From: Oscillospiraceae bacterium
GTDB taxonomy: Bacteria; Bacillota; Clostridia; Oscillospirales; Acutalibacteraceae
Direction: 5' to 3'
Length of the DNA: 34,513 nt
Assembly (NCBI GenBank): GCA_029012165.1
Contig: JAQXLO010000075.1
Span: forward strand, 1-34,513
Part shown: positions 24,441 through 31,217 of the stretch, piece after piece
Numbering within the stretch: position 1 is the stretch's first letter
How the letters are laid out: each line of letters starts with the position of its first letter
Program-made: the position numbers and the translations under genes
Notes under the pieces: generated by a model
Databases searched by the model: none
The model's input: only the letters and a program-made list of their open reading frames with translations
Told to the model about the DNA's origin: nothing

Positions 24441-25734
24441 ATACGAACACACCCATAGCGGGGAACATTCCCACAGCGAACACCACAGCAGTGGGCACAG
24501 CAGTTCTCACCGTTCCTCGGGGGAACACAGCAGCTCCCATCGCTCCTCGGGAGAGCACAGCAGTTCCCATCATTCTTCGGGGGAACACAGCAGTTCCCAC
24601 CGTTCCCGCCACACCGCTTCGGAGGAAAAGCGGGACGCCCTGATCCGCAAGTATCAGGTGATTGAGCAGGGGGACCCGACAGAAAAGCCGACGCACCGTC
24701 ACCACTATCACCGCCACCGCAGCAGGAGAAGCCGGTGGAAGCGTGTGCTGATCGCTGCGGCGTGTATTCCCCTTGCCCTGATCGTCGTTGCCGCTTCCGC
24801 TTTTGCGGTTTTGCATACGCTCGGCCGCAGACAGATCCAAAACGAGGGCACCGGCGTGCAGACCAACCCCTATGCCGTCACCTATGACGAGGGCAAGACG
24901 GTCGTCTATAACGACATCACCTATGCCCTCAACGAGAATATCGTAACCGTGGCTGCCATGGGCGTGGATCGTGAAAGCTTCGGTCTGCAGAACGACAAGA
25001 TTGGTACGGCCGGTCAGGCGGATATGATCCTGATCGTGGCGATGGATCTGAAAAGCGGTAATCTTACCGGCATTTTGATTCCCCGTGACGCCATGGTGGA
25101 CGTGGATCAGTACACCGTGGACGGCGCCTATGTGGGCGTGGATCGGATGCAGGTCTGCTTGTCCTATGCCTACGGCGACGGCAGGGAGACCAGCTGTCAG
25201 AATGTTTTGACCAGTGTCCAGCGTATACTGTACGGGATCCCCGTGCATCTGTACGGCGTGATGGATCTGGACGGCATCCATGCCCTGAACGACGCCATCG
25301 GCGGTGTGACCGTGACTGCGCTGGAAACCTTTGATGAGTTCGTGGAAGGGGAGCCGGTCACCTTGCTGGGCGCACAGGCGGAAAGCTATGTCCGCAGCCG
25401 TAACACCGCCGAGCTGAACTCCGACGCCTTGCGCCGGGAACGTCAGATCCAGTATTTGCAGGCGTTTGTGAAAAAGGGCATCCGTGCCGCCATTGACGAT
25501 ATCGGCATCGTCAGCCGGCTTTACAATGCCGCCACGGAGTACGGCTTCACCAACGTCAGCCTGTCCAAAGCCACCTATCTTGCCACCACACTGCTCACCA
25601 AGGGCGTGTCCTTTGACAACTTCCTTTCCTTGCAGGGCGAATTGCAGGATGCGGATCCGTACCCGGAATACATTCTGGATGAACAGGCGGTTTTCGAGAC
25701 GGTACTGCAAGTTTTTTATACGCCTGTCGGGTAA
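24424..25734 (+). CDS. LCP (LytR-CpsA-Psr) family protein with His/Ser-rich N-terminal repeat
   Basis: LCP proteins transfer lipid-linked glycopolymers to the cell wall. The 436-residue protein has a cytoplasmic N-terminus of about 100 residues, one membrane segment at about 102-122, and an outer LCP domain. That domain shows VAAMGVDRE, GQADMILIVAMD, ILIPRDAMV (catalytic Arg), LDGIHALNDAIGGVTV and YVRSRN followed by RRERQIQYLQ. The N-terminus is unusual: residues 9-63 consist almost only of His, Ser, Gly, Glu and Arg, in ten-residue repeats, followed by basic HRHHYHRHRSRR before the membrane. The His-rich part might bind a metal or respond to pH. The start overlaps the sortase stop by 17 bases. 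Confidence 0.88.
   Translation: MSQPNEYEHTHSGEHSHSEHHSSGHSSSHRSSGEHSSSHRSSGEHSSSHHSSGEHSSSHRSRHTASEEKRDALIRKYQVIEQGDPTEKPTHRHHYHRHRSRRSRWKRVLIAAACIPLALIVVAASAFAVLHTLGRRQIQNEGTGVQTNPYAVTYDEGKTVVYNDITYALNENIVTVAAMGVDRESFGLQNDKIGTAGQADMILIVAMDLKSGNLTGILIPRDAMVDVDQYTVDGAYVGVDRMQVCLSYAYGDGRETSCQNVLTSVQRILYGIPVHLYGVMDLDGIHALNDAIGGVTVTALETFDEFVEGEPVTLLGAQAESYVRSRNTAELNSDALRRERQIQYLQAFVKKGIRAAIDDIGIVSRLYNAATEYGFTNVSLSKATYLATTLLTKGVSFDNFLSLQGELQDADPYPEYILDEQAVFETVLQVFYTPVG
24493..24606 (+). repeat. 30-bp tandem coding repeat (about four units)
   Basis: Four near-identical units of 30 bases encode GEHSSSHRSS; the first unit lacks the Glu codon and the third has His for Arg. Units differ at scattered mostly silent positions. 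The in-frame 30-base period suggests growth by slippage or unequal exchange, so copy number may vary between strains. Confidence 0.85.
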
Positions 25735-25763
25735 AACGGACGGCGGAATTCGGAGGACTGCAA

Positions 25764-26351
25764 ATGCAATCGGATTTTATGTTTTTTCTCAACAGCGTGC
25801 TTTTCGGCGTGGGACTTGCCATGGACGCCTTTTCCGTTTCCATGGCCAACGGACTGAACGAGCCGCAGATGAAAAAGAGCCGTATGTGTCTGATCGCAGG
25901 GGTGTTCTGCGGGTTTCAGATCCTGATGCCCCTGGTCGGCTGGATCTGCGTGCATACGGTGGCGAATGTGTTTGCCTCCTTCCAGAAGTTTATTCCGTGG
26001 ATCGCGCTGGCGCTGCTGCTGTATATCGGCGGAAAAATGCTCCTGGAGGGACTGCGAAAAAAGCAGGAGAACGGGGAAAAGGCGGCGGTCGGCTTCGGCG
26101 CACTGCTGGTGCAGGGCGTGGCAACCTCCATTGACGCCCTGTCTGTGGGCTTCACGATCAGCGAGTATACATGGCAGGCGGCGCTGATCGAGGCGCTGAT
26201 TATCGGTGCGGTGACATTCGTCCTCTGCCTTGCGGGGCTTTGGATCGGCAGGCGCTTCGGCACCAAGCTGGCGGGAAAAGCGTCCATCCTCGGCGGCGTG
26301 ATTTTGATCGCCATCGGTTTGGAAATATGCATTACCGGCCTTTTGAAGTGA
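25764..26351 (+). CDS. mntP: MntP-like manganese efflux pump
   Basis: The 195-residue protein has six hydrophobic segments and the two internal-repeat signatures of MntP/YtaF proteins: GLAMDAFSVSMANG (Asp21) and GVATSIDALSVGF near residue 118. These Asp residues line the metal path in characterised MntP. Length is normal. The ATG has CGGAGG 6-8 bases upstream, 29 bases after the LCP gene. No yybP-ykoY manganese riboswitch is visible in this short leader. The promoter repeats of small-peptide unit copy 2 start directly after its stop. Confidence 0.9.
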   Translation: MQSDFMFFLNSVLFGVGLAMDAFSVSMANGLNEPQMKKSRMCLIAGVFCGFQILMPLVGWICVHTVANVFASFQKFIPWIALALLLYIGGKMLLEGLRKKQENGEKAAVGFGALLVQGVATSIDALSVGFTISEYTWQAALIEALIIGAVTFVLCLAGLWIGRRFGTKLAGKASILGGVILIAIGLEICITGLLK

Positions 26352-26353
26352 CC

Positions 26354-26409
26354 TTAAGGAATTTTTAAGGATTTCCCCGATTGTTTCTTAATATTTGTTT
26401 CGTTATAAT
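26354..26409 (+). promoter_or_regulatory. promoter and phased direct repeats of small-peptide unit copy 2
   Basis: Two TTAAGGA repeats (26354-26360 and 26365-26371), 11 bases apart, stand upstream of -35 TTGTTT (26381-26386) and a perfect -10 TATAAT (26404-26409) with a 17-base spacer. The leader of about 45 bases ends in GAGGGG before the ATG. From the repeats to the ATG, copy 1 differs at only about six of some 105 positions by eye. This suggests activation by an OmpR/PhoB-type regulator. Confidence 0.75.
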
Positions 26410-26455
26410 AAAGACATAAACCAAAACAAATTTGAAACGAAGAGGGGTTATACAA

Positions 26456-26551
26456 ATGACATTACTGATTGGTGTACTTGCGGTTCCGGCACTCTGCGGC
26501 GCAGGCCTTGTTATGGCCTTTCTCGGCAGTGAACAGGAAAAAATTGCATAA
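26456..26551 (+). CDS. 31-residue hydrophobic peptide, copy 2
   Basis: A 96-base frame with GAGGGG 8 bases before the ATG, its own promoter and its own terminator. The peptide starts MTLLIGVLAVPALCGAG, continues through LVMAFL as a single membrane segment and ends in GSEQEKIA. It differs from copy 1 at residues 2, 9, 12 and 30 only. About ten base changes separate the copies, roughly half silent. Small size explains why it would be missed by usual gene calling. The function is unknown: candidates are a stress-induced regulatory membrane peptide, a small subunit of a transporter, or less likely a type I toxin. Confidence 0.78.
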   Translation: MTLLIGVLAVPALCGAGLVMAFLGSEQEKIA

Positions 26552-26570
26552 GTTTACACACTAAAGTAAA

Positions 26571-26604
26571 AGAGCAGGACGGCGCAGGCTGTCCTGCTCT
26601 TTTT
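26571..26604 (+). terminator. intrinsic terminator of small-peptide unit copy 2
   Basis: AGAGCAGGAC (26571-26580) and GTCCTGCTCT (26591-26600) form a perfect 10-bp stem, followed by TTTT. Together with the promoter this closes a transcript of roughly 190 bases carrying only the peptide gene. Confidence 0.85.
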
Positions 26605-26640
26605 GGAAAGCGCTCCCGTGCAAATTCTCTGACAAAGGGC

Positions 26641-26678
26641 GAAGCCCGCCGACAGTTGCGGATCTGTCGGCAGGCTTC
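26641..26678. repeat. REP-like hairpin
   Basis: GAAGCC plus GCCGACAG pair with CTGTCGGC plus GGCTTC, each arm having one unpaired base between its two blocks. The stem is 14 bp with an 8-base loop. No T-tract follows on either strand. Apart from this hairpin and the terminator before it, I see nothing in 26605-26718. Confidence 0.6.
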
Positions 26679-26718
26679 TGCATGCAGTTTATGGAGAGAA
26701 AGAAAGACGATGGCAATA

Positions 26719-26760
26719 TTAAGGCAACACCGCACGATCAGGGTGTGCGAATTGCTTTAA
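26719..26760. repeat. 42-bp palindrome related to the end of the 162-bp element
   Basis: TTAA, GGCAA and CGCAC are mirrored by GTGCG, TTGC and TTAA, making a long hairpin. The inside (GCAAcACCGCAC ... GGTGTGCG, ATTGC) matches the end region of the element at 33849-34010 at most positions, so this may be a solo end or remnant. It overlaps the stop codon of the - strand gene at 26757. Confidence 0.6.
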
Positions 26761-27050
26761 ACAGCGTGGACAAGCTGGTAGCGGATGCCTTGATCGTTTA
26801 AAAGGTCAAGCCATGCACCCAGACCGAAATTGTTTTCGCACGCCAGCTGCAAAAGCTTTGCGGCATAGGAGACGGACAGATCCGGGCAGACACAGGATTC
26901 CGCCTTGGTGCCGAGGGAGGATTCTTCCCGAACGTACAGAGCGACGCCGCGTGGCAAGGGGTCAGCGTAGTAGGAGAGCGTGCTTGCTTTTTGCAAGCCT
27001 TCGATCTCGGAAAACTGACGCCTGAATAGGGCATACGCCTCGCACTTCAT
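26757..27050 (-). CDS. small protein, possibly DUF6514-like
   Basis: A 97-residue protein from the ATG at 27050, which has AAAGGA upstream. It has no signal peptide or membrane segment. The pattern of a short beta-rich start, a Tyr-Gly/Asp-type strand (LSYYADPLPRGVALYVREES), then CVCPDLSVSYAAKLLQLACEN and a final helix LDLLNDQGIRYQLV resembles the small Clostridia family DUF6514, whose function is unknown. The assignment is tentative. It has a likely promoter that overlaps a divergent promoter within a palindrome. Its stop lies in a palindromic repeat that may have altered the original C-terminus. Confidence 0.6.
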   Translation of the reverse strand: MKCEAYALFRRQFSEIEGLQKASTLSYYADPLPRGVALYVREESSLGTKAESCVCPDLSVSYAAKLLQLACENNFGLGAWLDLLNDQGIRYQLVHAV

Positions 27051-27075
27051 AGTAAGGATCCTTTCTGTGTCCGTA

Positions 27076-27104
27076 TTGACAAAGGGGGCGGGGCATTGTA
27101 TAAT
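27076..27104 (+). promoter_or_regulatory. perfect consensus promoter, rightward
   Basis: TTGACA (27076-27081) and TATAAT (27099-27104) are both perfect and exactly 17 bases apart. This is the strongest sigma-A-type promoter in the window, yet no start codon with a good ribosome site follows within 200 bases. It may make a short RNA or the leader of the XRE gene. Confidence 0.82.
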
Positions 27105-27123
27105 ATATGATATTATTTTGCAA
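27095..27123 (-). promoter_or_regulatory. leftward promoter of the 97-residue protein, overlapping the rightward one
   Basis: On the - strand TTGCAA (27123-27118) and TACAAT (27100-27095) are 17 bases apart. Both -10 regions lie inside an imperfect palindrome (GGCATTG at 27092-27098, CAATGCC at 27121-27127, with inner ATAATAT/ATATTAT), so one repressor could control both directions. Confidence 0.55.
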
Positions 27124-27235
27124 TGCCGCACTGTAATAGAAAGAGAATGGACACAAATCTCTTGTAAAATTTTATTACAGACGCAGTATACAGCAAAATC
27201 GGCACGTTGTCAGGTGCCGAAAGAGCACTTTTTTT
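27111..27235 (+). ncRNA. putative short RNA or terminated leader
   Basis: Transcription from the perfect promoter would start near 27111. At 27200-27219 CGGCAC pairs with GTGCCG. A competing short stem GTGC (27214-27217)/GCAC (27225-27228) stands directly before seven T (27229-27235). The two pairings exclude each other, which is the layout of a weak terminator with an alternative structure. No open frame of note is inside. A predicted RNA of about 125 bases is inferred from promoter and T-run only. Confidence 0.4.
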
Positions 27236-27364
27236 CAAGGAATTTGGTGTAAATTTTTGCGTCTGCCGATTCGGGAAAAAGGGACAAAACCACAAATAGT
27301 TTGCCATGTTTTATACAATATGTGTGAAATAAGTACACGGAACAGCAGAAAGGGAGGAACAGTC

Positions 27365-27961
27365 ATGAGCTTATCCGACGGAAAAGACGATCGTCTGCAG
27401 CGCTTTGCCAAAATTTGGTGGAAATCCCGCACCGACGCCAAAAAGTCGCAGGAGTACATGGCGTTAAATTTGGGTGTGTCCAAACGAACCGTGCAAAACT
27501 GGGAGCGGGGTACGTCCTCGCCGGATTTCTTCCAAAGTGCCGAGTGGTTTCGCCTGTTGGGACAGAACCCGATCCACTACTATCTGGAATTTTTGTATCC
27601 GAGCCTGTTCGAGAATTTGTCCCCAGCGCAGGATGATGCAGCGATTTCGGAAAAGGTACTGTTTTTAGTCGAGAATATGACGCCGGTAGAAAAGCGGCAG
27701 CTTTTGTATCTGATGGCCGGAAACCACGGCAGCTCATGGTATTCCCTGCTGCAAATGTTCACCGCCCATTGCCACACCTCCATGAAGTCCCGTGTGGCGG
27801 CGGCAAGGGTCATTGCGGAAAATTACGAGATGGAGGCAAAGTCCGGGGACTTGGTGTGCCCCGAAAATGTACAGCCGGACATGGATGTGCTGAACTTTGC
27901 CATTTCTCAGGGCAAGCAGGCGGCGCAGGATCGCAAAATGGGCTACACGACGCAAAAATAA
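27365..27961 (+). CDS. XRE-family transcriptional regulator
   Basis: The 198-residue protein has a helix-turn-helix at about residues 26-60 (KKSQEYMALNLGVSKRTVQNWERG), of the Cro/C1 type. A C-terminal domain of about 130 residues is of unknown function and probably senses a partner or ligand. It has no membrane segment. AAAGGGAGG stands 8 bases before the ATG. It lies downstream of the divergent promoter palindrome, which is a candidate for its own operator. The gene converges on spoIIE with only 24 bases between stops and no clear terminator. Confidence 0.85.
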   Translation: MSLSDGKDDRLQRFAKIWWKSRTDAKKSQEYMALNLGVSKRTVQNWERGTSSPDFFQSAEWFRLLGQNPIHYYLEFLYPSLFENLSPAQDDAAISEKVLFLVENMTPVEKRQLLYLMAGNHGSSWYSLLQMFTAHCHTSMKSRVAAARVIAENYEMEAKSGDLVCPENVQPDMDVLNFAISQGKQAAQDRKMGYTTQK

Positions 27962-27985
27962 AGGACAGCAACAGCGGCAAGAAGG

Positions 27986-30250
27986 CTATTCCACCACGAT
28001 GGCAAGCACGGTGGAATCGTCTTCTTTATTTTTCTGCAAATTTTTGCGGGAGCTGCGCAGGATGGATTCCGCCAGCGTCTGCGCACTGCCGCCGTCAAAG
28101 CGTTTCAGGGCGTCCACGATGGGGTCGTCCCGCAAAGCACAGGTGCCATCGGAGACCATGACGATGACGTCGCCCTTGCGCAGGGTGCGTTTTTCGTGTT
28201 CAAAACGGGCGCCCGGCAGGATGCCGATGGGCATACAGGGGGTTTCCACGCAGTCCATTTTTTTGCCCCGCAGCAGATAGGATGCCGCCGCACCGGCTTT
28301 ATAAAAGTGGGTTTCGCCGTTGTACAGATCGACGCAGACCACGTCCAGTGTGGAGACGGATTCCGTATCCTCCCGCATCAGCAAAGCGGAATTGACGGTG
28401 CGCAGGGCGCACGCAAAGCTTAAGTCCGCCCGCAGCAGGGAGGCGAAAATTTCCGCCGTAGCCTGTGCGTCCGCTGCGGCAGAGGCGCCGGTGCCCATGC
28501 CGTCACACAGGATAAAATACTGCTTGCCGTCCCGGGCAAAGGTGAGGAAAAAGTCGCCGCAGGTGTGACCGTCGGCGGCGTGCTGTGCGGTGCCGGTGCG
28601 CAGGCGAAGCTGTTCGACCTGGGCAAAGCTCCAGCGAAATTCCTCACCTGCGGCGGATATGGTCGGCAGGGCGAAGCTGCAGCCGCAGGCACGTCCCAAT
28701 TCGGCGCTCAGAGCGGATTTGTTGATGTCGGCAGCCATGGCTTCGGTGGTCACATACAGGGTGTACCGTCCGTTTTGGGAGAAGCAGGCGGCGTTGTGTA
28801 CCTTCACGCCGAAACTGCGGAACACCTGTGCCGCTGCGGCGCTCTCCCGCTGCAAAAGCTGGCGTGTGTCCGCAAAGCGGGCGGCGGCATCCGTCAGCAG
28901 GTCGGAGGCGGCGGTGAAGGGGTCGGTGCCTGTCCGCTCAGCGCAGCGGCCATAGGGAGACTGGGCGTTTTCCTCATACGCCTGAATACACGAGGCGCAG
29001 AGCATATTGCGGCGGGTGCATTTTTCCGCAAGGTTCCCCGGCAGTTCCTCGGGGGAAAGATACTGCTTGCTGTGCAGCAGAGAGAAGCACTCCGCCATAG
29101 CGGTGCGGGTCTCCCGCTCCTGTGTGTCCCAGCAGGACTTGCGGTTGGCGCAGTCCATGCAGGAAAGCTCCTGTACACGCCGTGTCATGAAGGCGGTGCC
29201 GGGCACTTTGCCCTGCCGCAGCTGCTGTTCGGTCAGGTAGGGCGTGATCTCCGAGAGTGCCCGGGCGGCCGTTTGCAGCTGATTGCTGACCCGGACGAGA
29301 TTTTTATCCGTCGGCGCAGAAGCGGCGCTGAACAGCTTGCGCAGGCGCAGAAGTGCTTTTTGGGGCACAAGGCAAAAGACGGCGCCGGCAAAAGCGGTCT
29401 CCGCAAAAACGGCGACGGCGTCGGTGTCCTGTGTCAGCACAGGGTAGAGACCGGCGATGCACGTCAGCACCAGCGGCAGCAGCCAGCGCTTCCTGCGTGC
29501 GAACAAACCTCCCAGCAGTCCCCCCAGCGCATAACAGCAGGCCAGTCCCGGTGTTTTGCAGGCGATCTCCAGTGCGGTGCCGCACAAAATGCCTGCCGCA
29601 CCGCCGCCGGTTTCGGCGAACAGCTCCGCCGACAGAAGAATCAGCCAAACGGCGAGGATGCGGGAGGGCACGAAGATGAAAATGTGCACCGAGGAGAAGG
29701 AGAGCAGCAGGGCACAGATGCCCGCCATCAGGGACAGCGCCTCGGCACTGTCCAGTGCGGCAGGGCGGTGCAGAACCTTCCACAGCGCCAGCGCACGGAC
29801 ATAGAAGTATGCCACGCCGCCGGCCAGCAGACCATCGCACAGGAACATCAGCACACTGCCCGGATAAAAGCCGTTGGCCAAGGTGATGGTGACGCCGCTG
29901 GCGGCACAGCACAGGAACGACACTGCCATGGCAGATAGAGGCGTTTCCTGCGTCTGGGTGATGGAGCGCAGGGAGAAGCTGATCATGCCGCAGGCGAGCA
30001 CCGCCGCCGCCCCCATCAGTCCCGTCAGCGGATCCTCTGAAAATAACAGGGATCCGGCGATGGAGCCTGCGCACGCCGTCAGCAGACAGCTTTTCGGTGC
30101 CGCCGCCGTAAAAGCCACCGCCAAGGAGGGCAGTCCCTCAAAGAGTCTTGTCCGTGCCAGAAGCAGACCCGTCAGCAGTGTGAGCACCTGCTTTGCCGCA
30201 AACCGCAGACCATAGGGGATCCTTTCCCGAATATGCGCTGCTTTTTCCAA
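27986..30250 (-). CDS. spoIIE: stage II sporulation protein E (SpoIIE), PP2C phosphatase
   Basis: SpoIIE sits at the asymmetric septum, interacts with FtsZ and dephosphorylates SpoIIAA to release sigma F in the forespore. The protein of about 754 residues has roughly ten N-terminal membrane segments (to about residue 300). A central region has cysteine clusters (CMDCANRKSCW and CTRRNMLCASC, about 360-420). The C-terminal PP2C domain shows YFILCDGMGTGASA near 578, STLDVVCVDL near 635 and VMVSDGTCALRDD near 700. TTG at 30250 is preferred because GGAGAGG lies 9 bases before it; an in-frame GTG at 30259 directly abuts that site. The promoter has Spo0A-like features. Confidence 0.92.
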   Translation of the reverse strand: MEKAAHIRERIPYGLRFAAKQVLTLLTGLLLARTRLFEGLPSLAVAFTAAAPKSCLLTACAGSIAGSLLFSEDPLTGLMGAAAVLACGMISFSLRSITQTQETPLSAMAVSFLCCAASGVTITLANGFYPGSVLMFLCDGLLAGGVAYFYVRALALWKVLHRPAALDSAEALSLMAGICALLLSFSSVHIFIFVPSRILAVWLILLSAELFAETGGGAAGILCGTALEIACKTPGLACCYALGGLLGGLFARRKRWLLPLVLTCIAGLYPVLTQDTDAVAVFAETAFAGAVFCLVPQKALLRLRKLFSAASAPTDKNLVRVSNQLQTAARALSEITPYLTEQQLRQGKVPGTAFMTRRVQELSCMDCANRKSCWDTQERETRTAMAECFSLLHSKQYLSPEELPGNLAEKCTRRNMLCASCIQAYEENAQSPYGRCAERTGTDPFTAASDLLTDAAARFADTRQLLQRESAAAAQVFRSFGVKVHNAACFSQNGRYTLYVTTEAMAADINKSALSAELGRACGCSFALPTISAAGEEFRWSFAQVEQLRLRTGTAQHAADGHTCGDFFLTFARDGKQYFILCDGMGTGASAAADAQATAEIFASLLRADLSFACALRTVNSALLMREDTESVSTLDVVCVDLYNGETHFYKAGAAASYLLRGKKMDCVETPCMPIGILPGARFEHEKRTLRKGDVIVMVSDGTCALRDDPIVDALKRFDGGSAQTLAESILRSSRKNLQKNKEDDSTVLAIVVE

Positions 30251-30285
30251 AACAAACACCCTCTCCGAAATTGGGATTTTTTGCC

Positions 30286-30333
30286 ATTATATCACTTGGA
30301 ATTGGGAATTTCTGTCAAAACAGACGTGTCAAA
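30286..30333 (-). promoter_or_regulatory. spoIIE promoter with 21-bp spacer and tandem Spo0A-like boxes
   Basis: On the - strand, TTGACA (30318-30313) and TATAAT (30291-30286) are perfect but 21 bases apart. Two TTTGACA boxes (30333-30327 and 30319-30313), 14 bases apart, match the Spo0A box TTCGACA with one change each; the second overlaps the -35. In Bacillus the spoIIE and spoIIG promoters also have long spacers of 21-22 bases and Spo0A sites at -35. Confidence 0.68.
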
Positions 30334-30375
30334 GACAGGAAAAATAAAAATATTTTCGGGTTTTTTAATTTTTTT

Positions 30376-30405
30376 CTGTCATTTTTTGCGCAAGTGTGAT
30401 ACAAT
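30376..30405 (+). promoter_or_regulatory. rlmB promoter
   Basis: An extended -10 (TGaTACAAT, hexamer 30400-30405) has a modest -35 CTGTCA at 30376-30381 with an 18-base spacer. The rlmB start is about 40 bases downstream. Confidence 0.5.
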
Positions 30406-30446
30406 AAACTGTAATTTTGTGTCTACAGCGGAAGGGAAAGAATGAC

Positions 30447-31217
30447 ATGGATGAAGCAAACACCGCCAAAACAGATCTCATCATCGGCAGAAATGCGGTG
30501 CTGGAAGCTTTGCAGAGCGGACGTGCCATCGACAGCGTGATGGTGGCACGGGGAGAGCGCACCGGCTCCATCGGCAAGATCATTCGCCTGTGCCGGGACA
30601 AGGGAATCGTGGTCAAGGAAGTGGACGAGAAAAAGCTTTCCTATTCCTGCGGACACGCCAACCATCAGGGTGTGGCGGCCTTGGCGGCGGCACACGACTA
30701 TGCCGAGGTCGAGGACATTTTCGCCCTGGCACAGTCCCGCAGTGAACCGCCATTCATAATCGTATGCGACGAGCTGGAGGATCCCCATAATCTGGGCGCC
30801 ATCCTGCGCAGTGCCGAAGCGGCAGGCGCCCATGGGGTCATCATCCCCAAGCGCCGCTCCGCCTCGTTGAGCTTTGCGGTGGCAAAGGCGTCCGCCGGCG
30901 CCATTGAGTATGTGCCCGTGGCACGGGTCGCCAACATTCCCGCTTTGCTGGAGGATCTGAAAAAACGGGGCGTTTGGATCTATGCCGCAGACATGGGCGG
31001 CACACTCTGGTGCGACACGGACTTCGGCGGTGCGGTGGCGCTGGTCATCGGCTCCGAGGGGCGGGGCATCGGGCGGCTGGTCAAGGAGCGGTGCGATTTC
31101 ACGGTGTCTCTGCCCATGGCGGGCAAGATCAACTCCCTGAACGCATCGGTGGCGGCTGGGATTCTGATGTTTGAAGTGGCAAAACAAAGACGCAAGAACG
31201 GAGGGGACGGAATTTGA
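30447..31217 (+). CDS. rlmB: 23S rRNA 2'-O-methyltransferase RlmB / TrmH-family SPOUT methyltransferase
   Basis: The 256-residue protein methylates the ribose of an RNA nucleotide using SAM; RlmB acts on G2251 of 23S rRNA. An N-terminal substrate-binding domain (IIGRNAVLEALQSG, GVAALAAAHDY) is followed by the SPOUT knot: motif 1 ELEDPHNLGAILRSAEAAG, motif 2 VIGSEGRGIG and motif 3 LPMAGKINSLNASVAAGI. ATG at 30447 is chosen because GGAAGGGAAAG stands 6-7 bases before it; frames starting earlier have no site. The stop overlaps the TTG start of the following gene. The exact RNA target is inferred from the family. Confidence 0.93.
   Translation: MDEANTAKTDLIIGRNAVLEALQSGRAIDSVMVARGERTGSIGKIIRLCRDKGIVVKEVDEKKLSYSCGHANHQGVAALAAAHDYAEVEDIFALAQSRSEPPFIIVCDELEDPHNLGAILRSAEAAGAHGVIIPKRRSASLSFAVAKASAGAIEYVPVARVANIPALLEDLKKRGVWIYAADMGGTLWCDTDFGGAVALVIGSEGRGIGRLVKERCDFTVSLPMAGKINSLNASVAAGILMFEVAKQRRKNGGDGI

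Noticed and set aside
24493..24606. CRISPR array
   Set aside because: The repeat units follow each other without unique spacers and are in frame within a gene, so this is a coding tandem repeat.
25735..25763. yybP-ykoY manganese riboswitch before mntP
   Set aside because: The gap is only 29 bases and contains just the ribosome site; there is no room for the riboswitch.
26456..26551. KdpF or another named small transporter subunit
   Set aside because: Only size and single membrane segment agree; no kdpABC genes are nearby and no diagnostic residues match.
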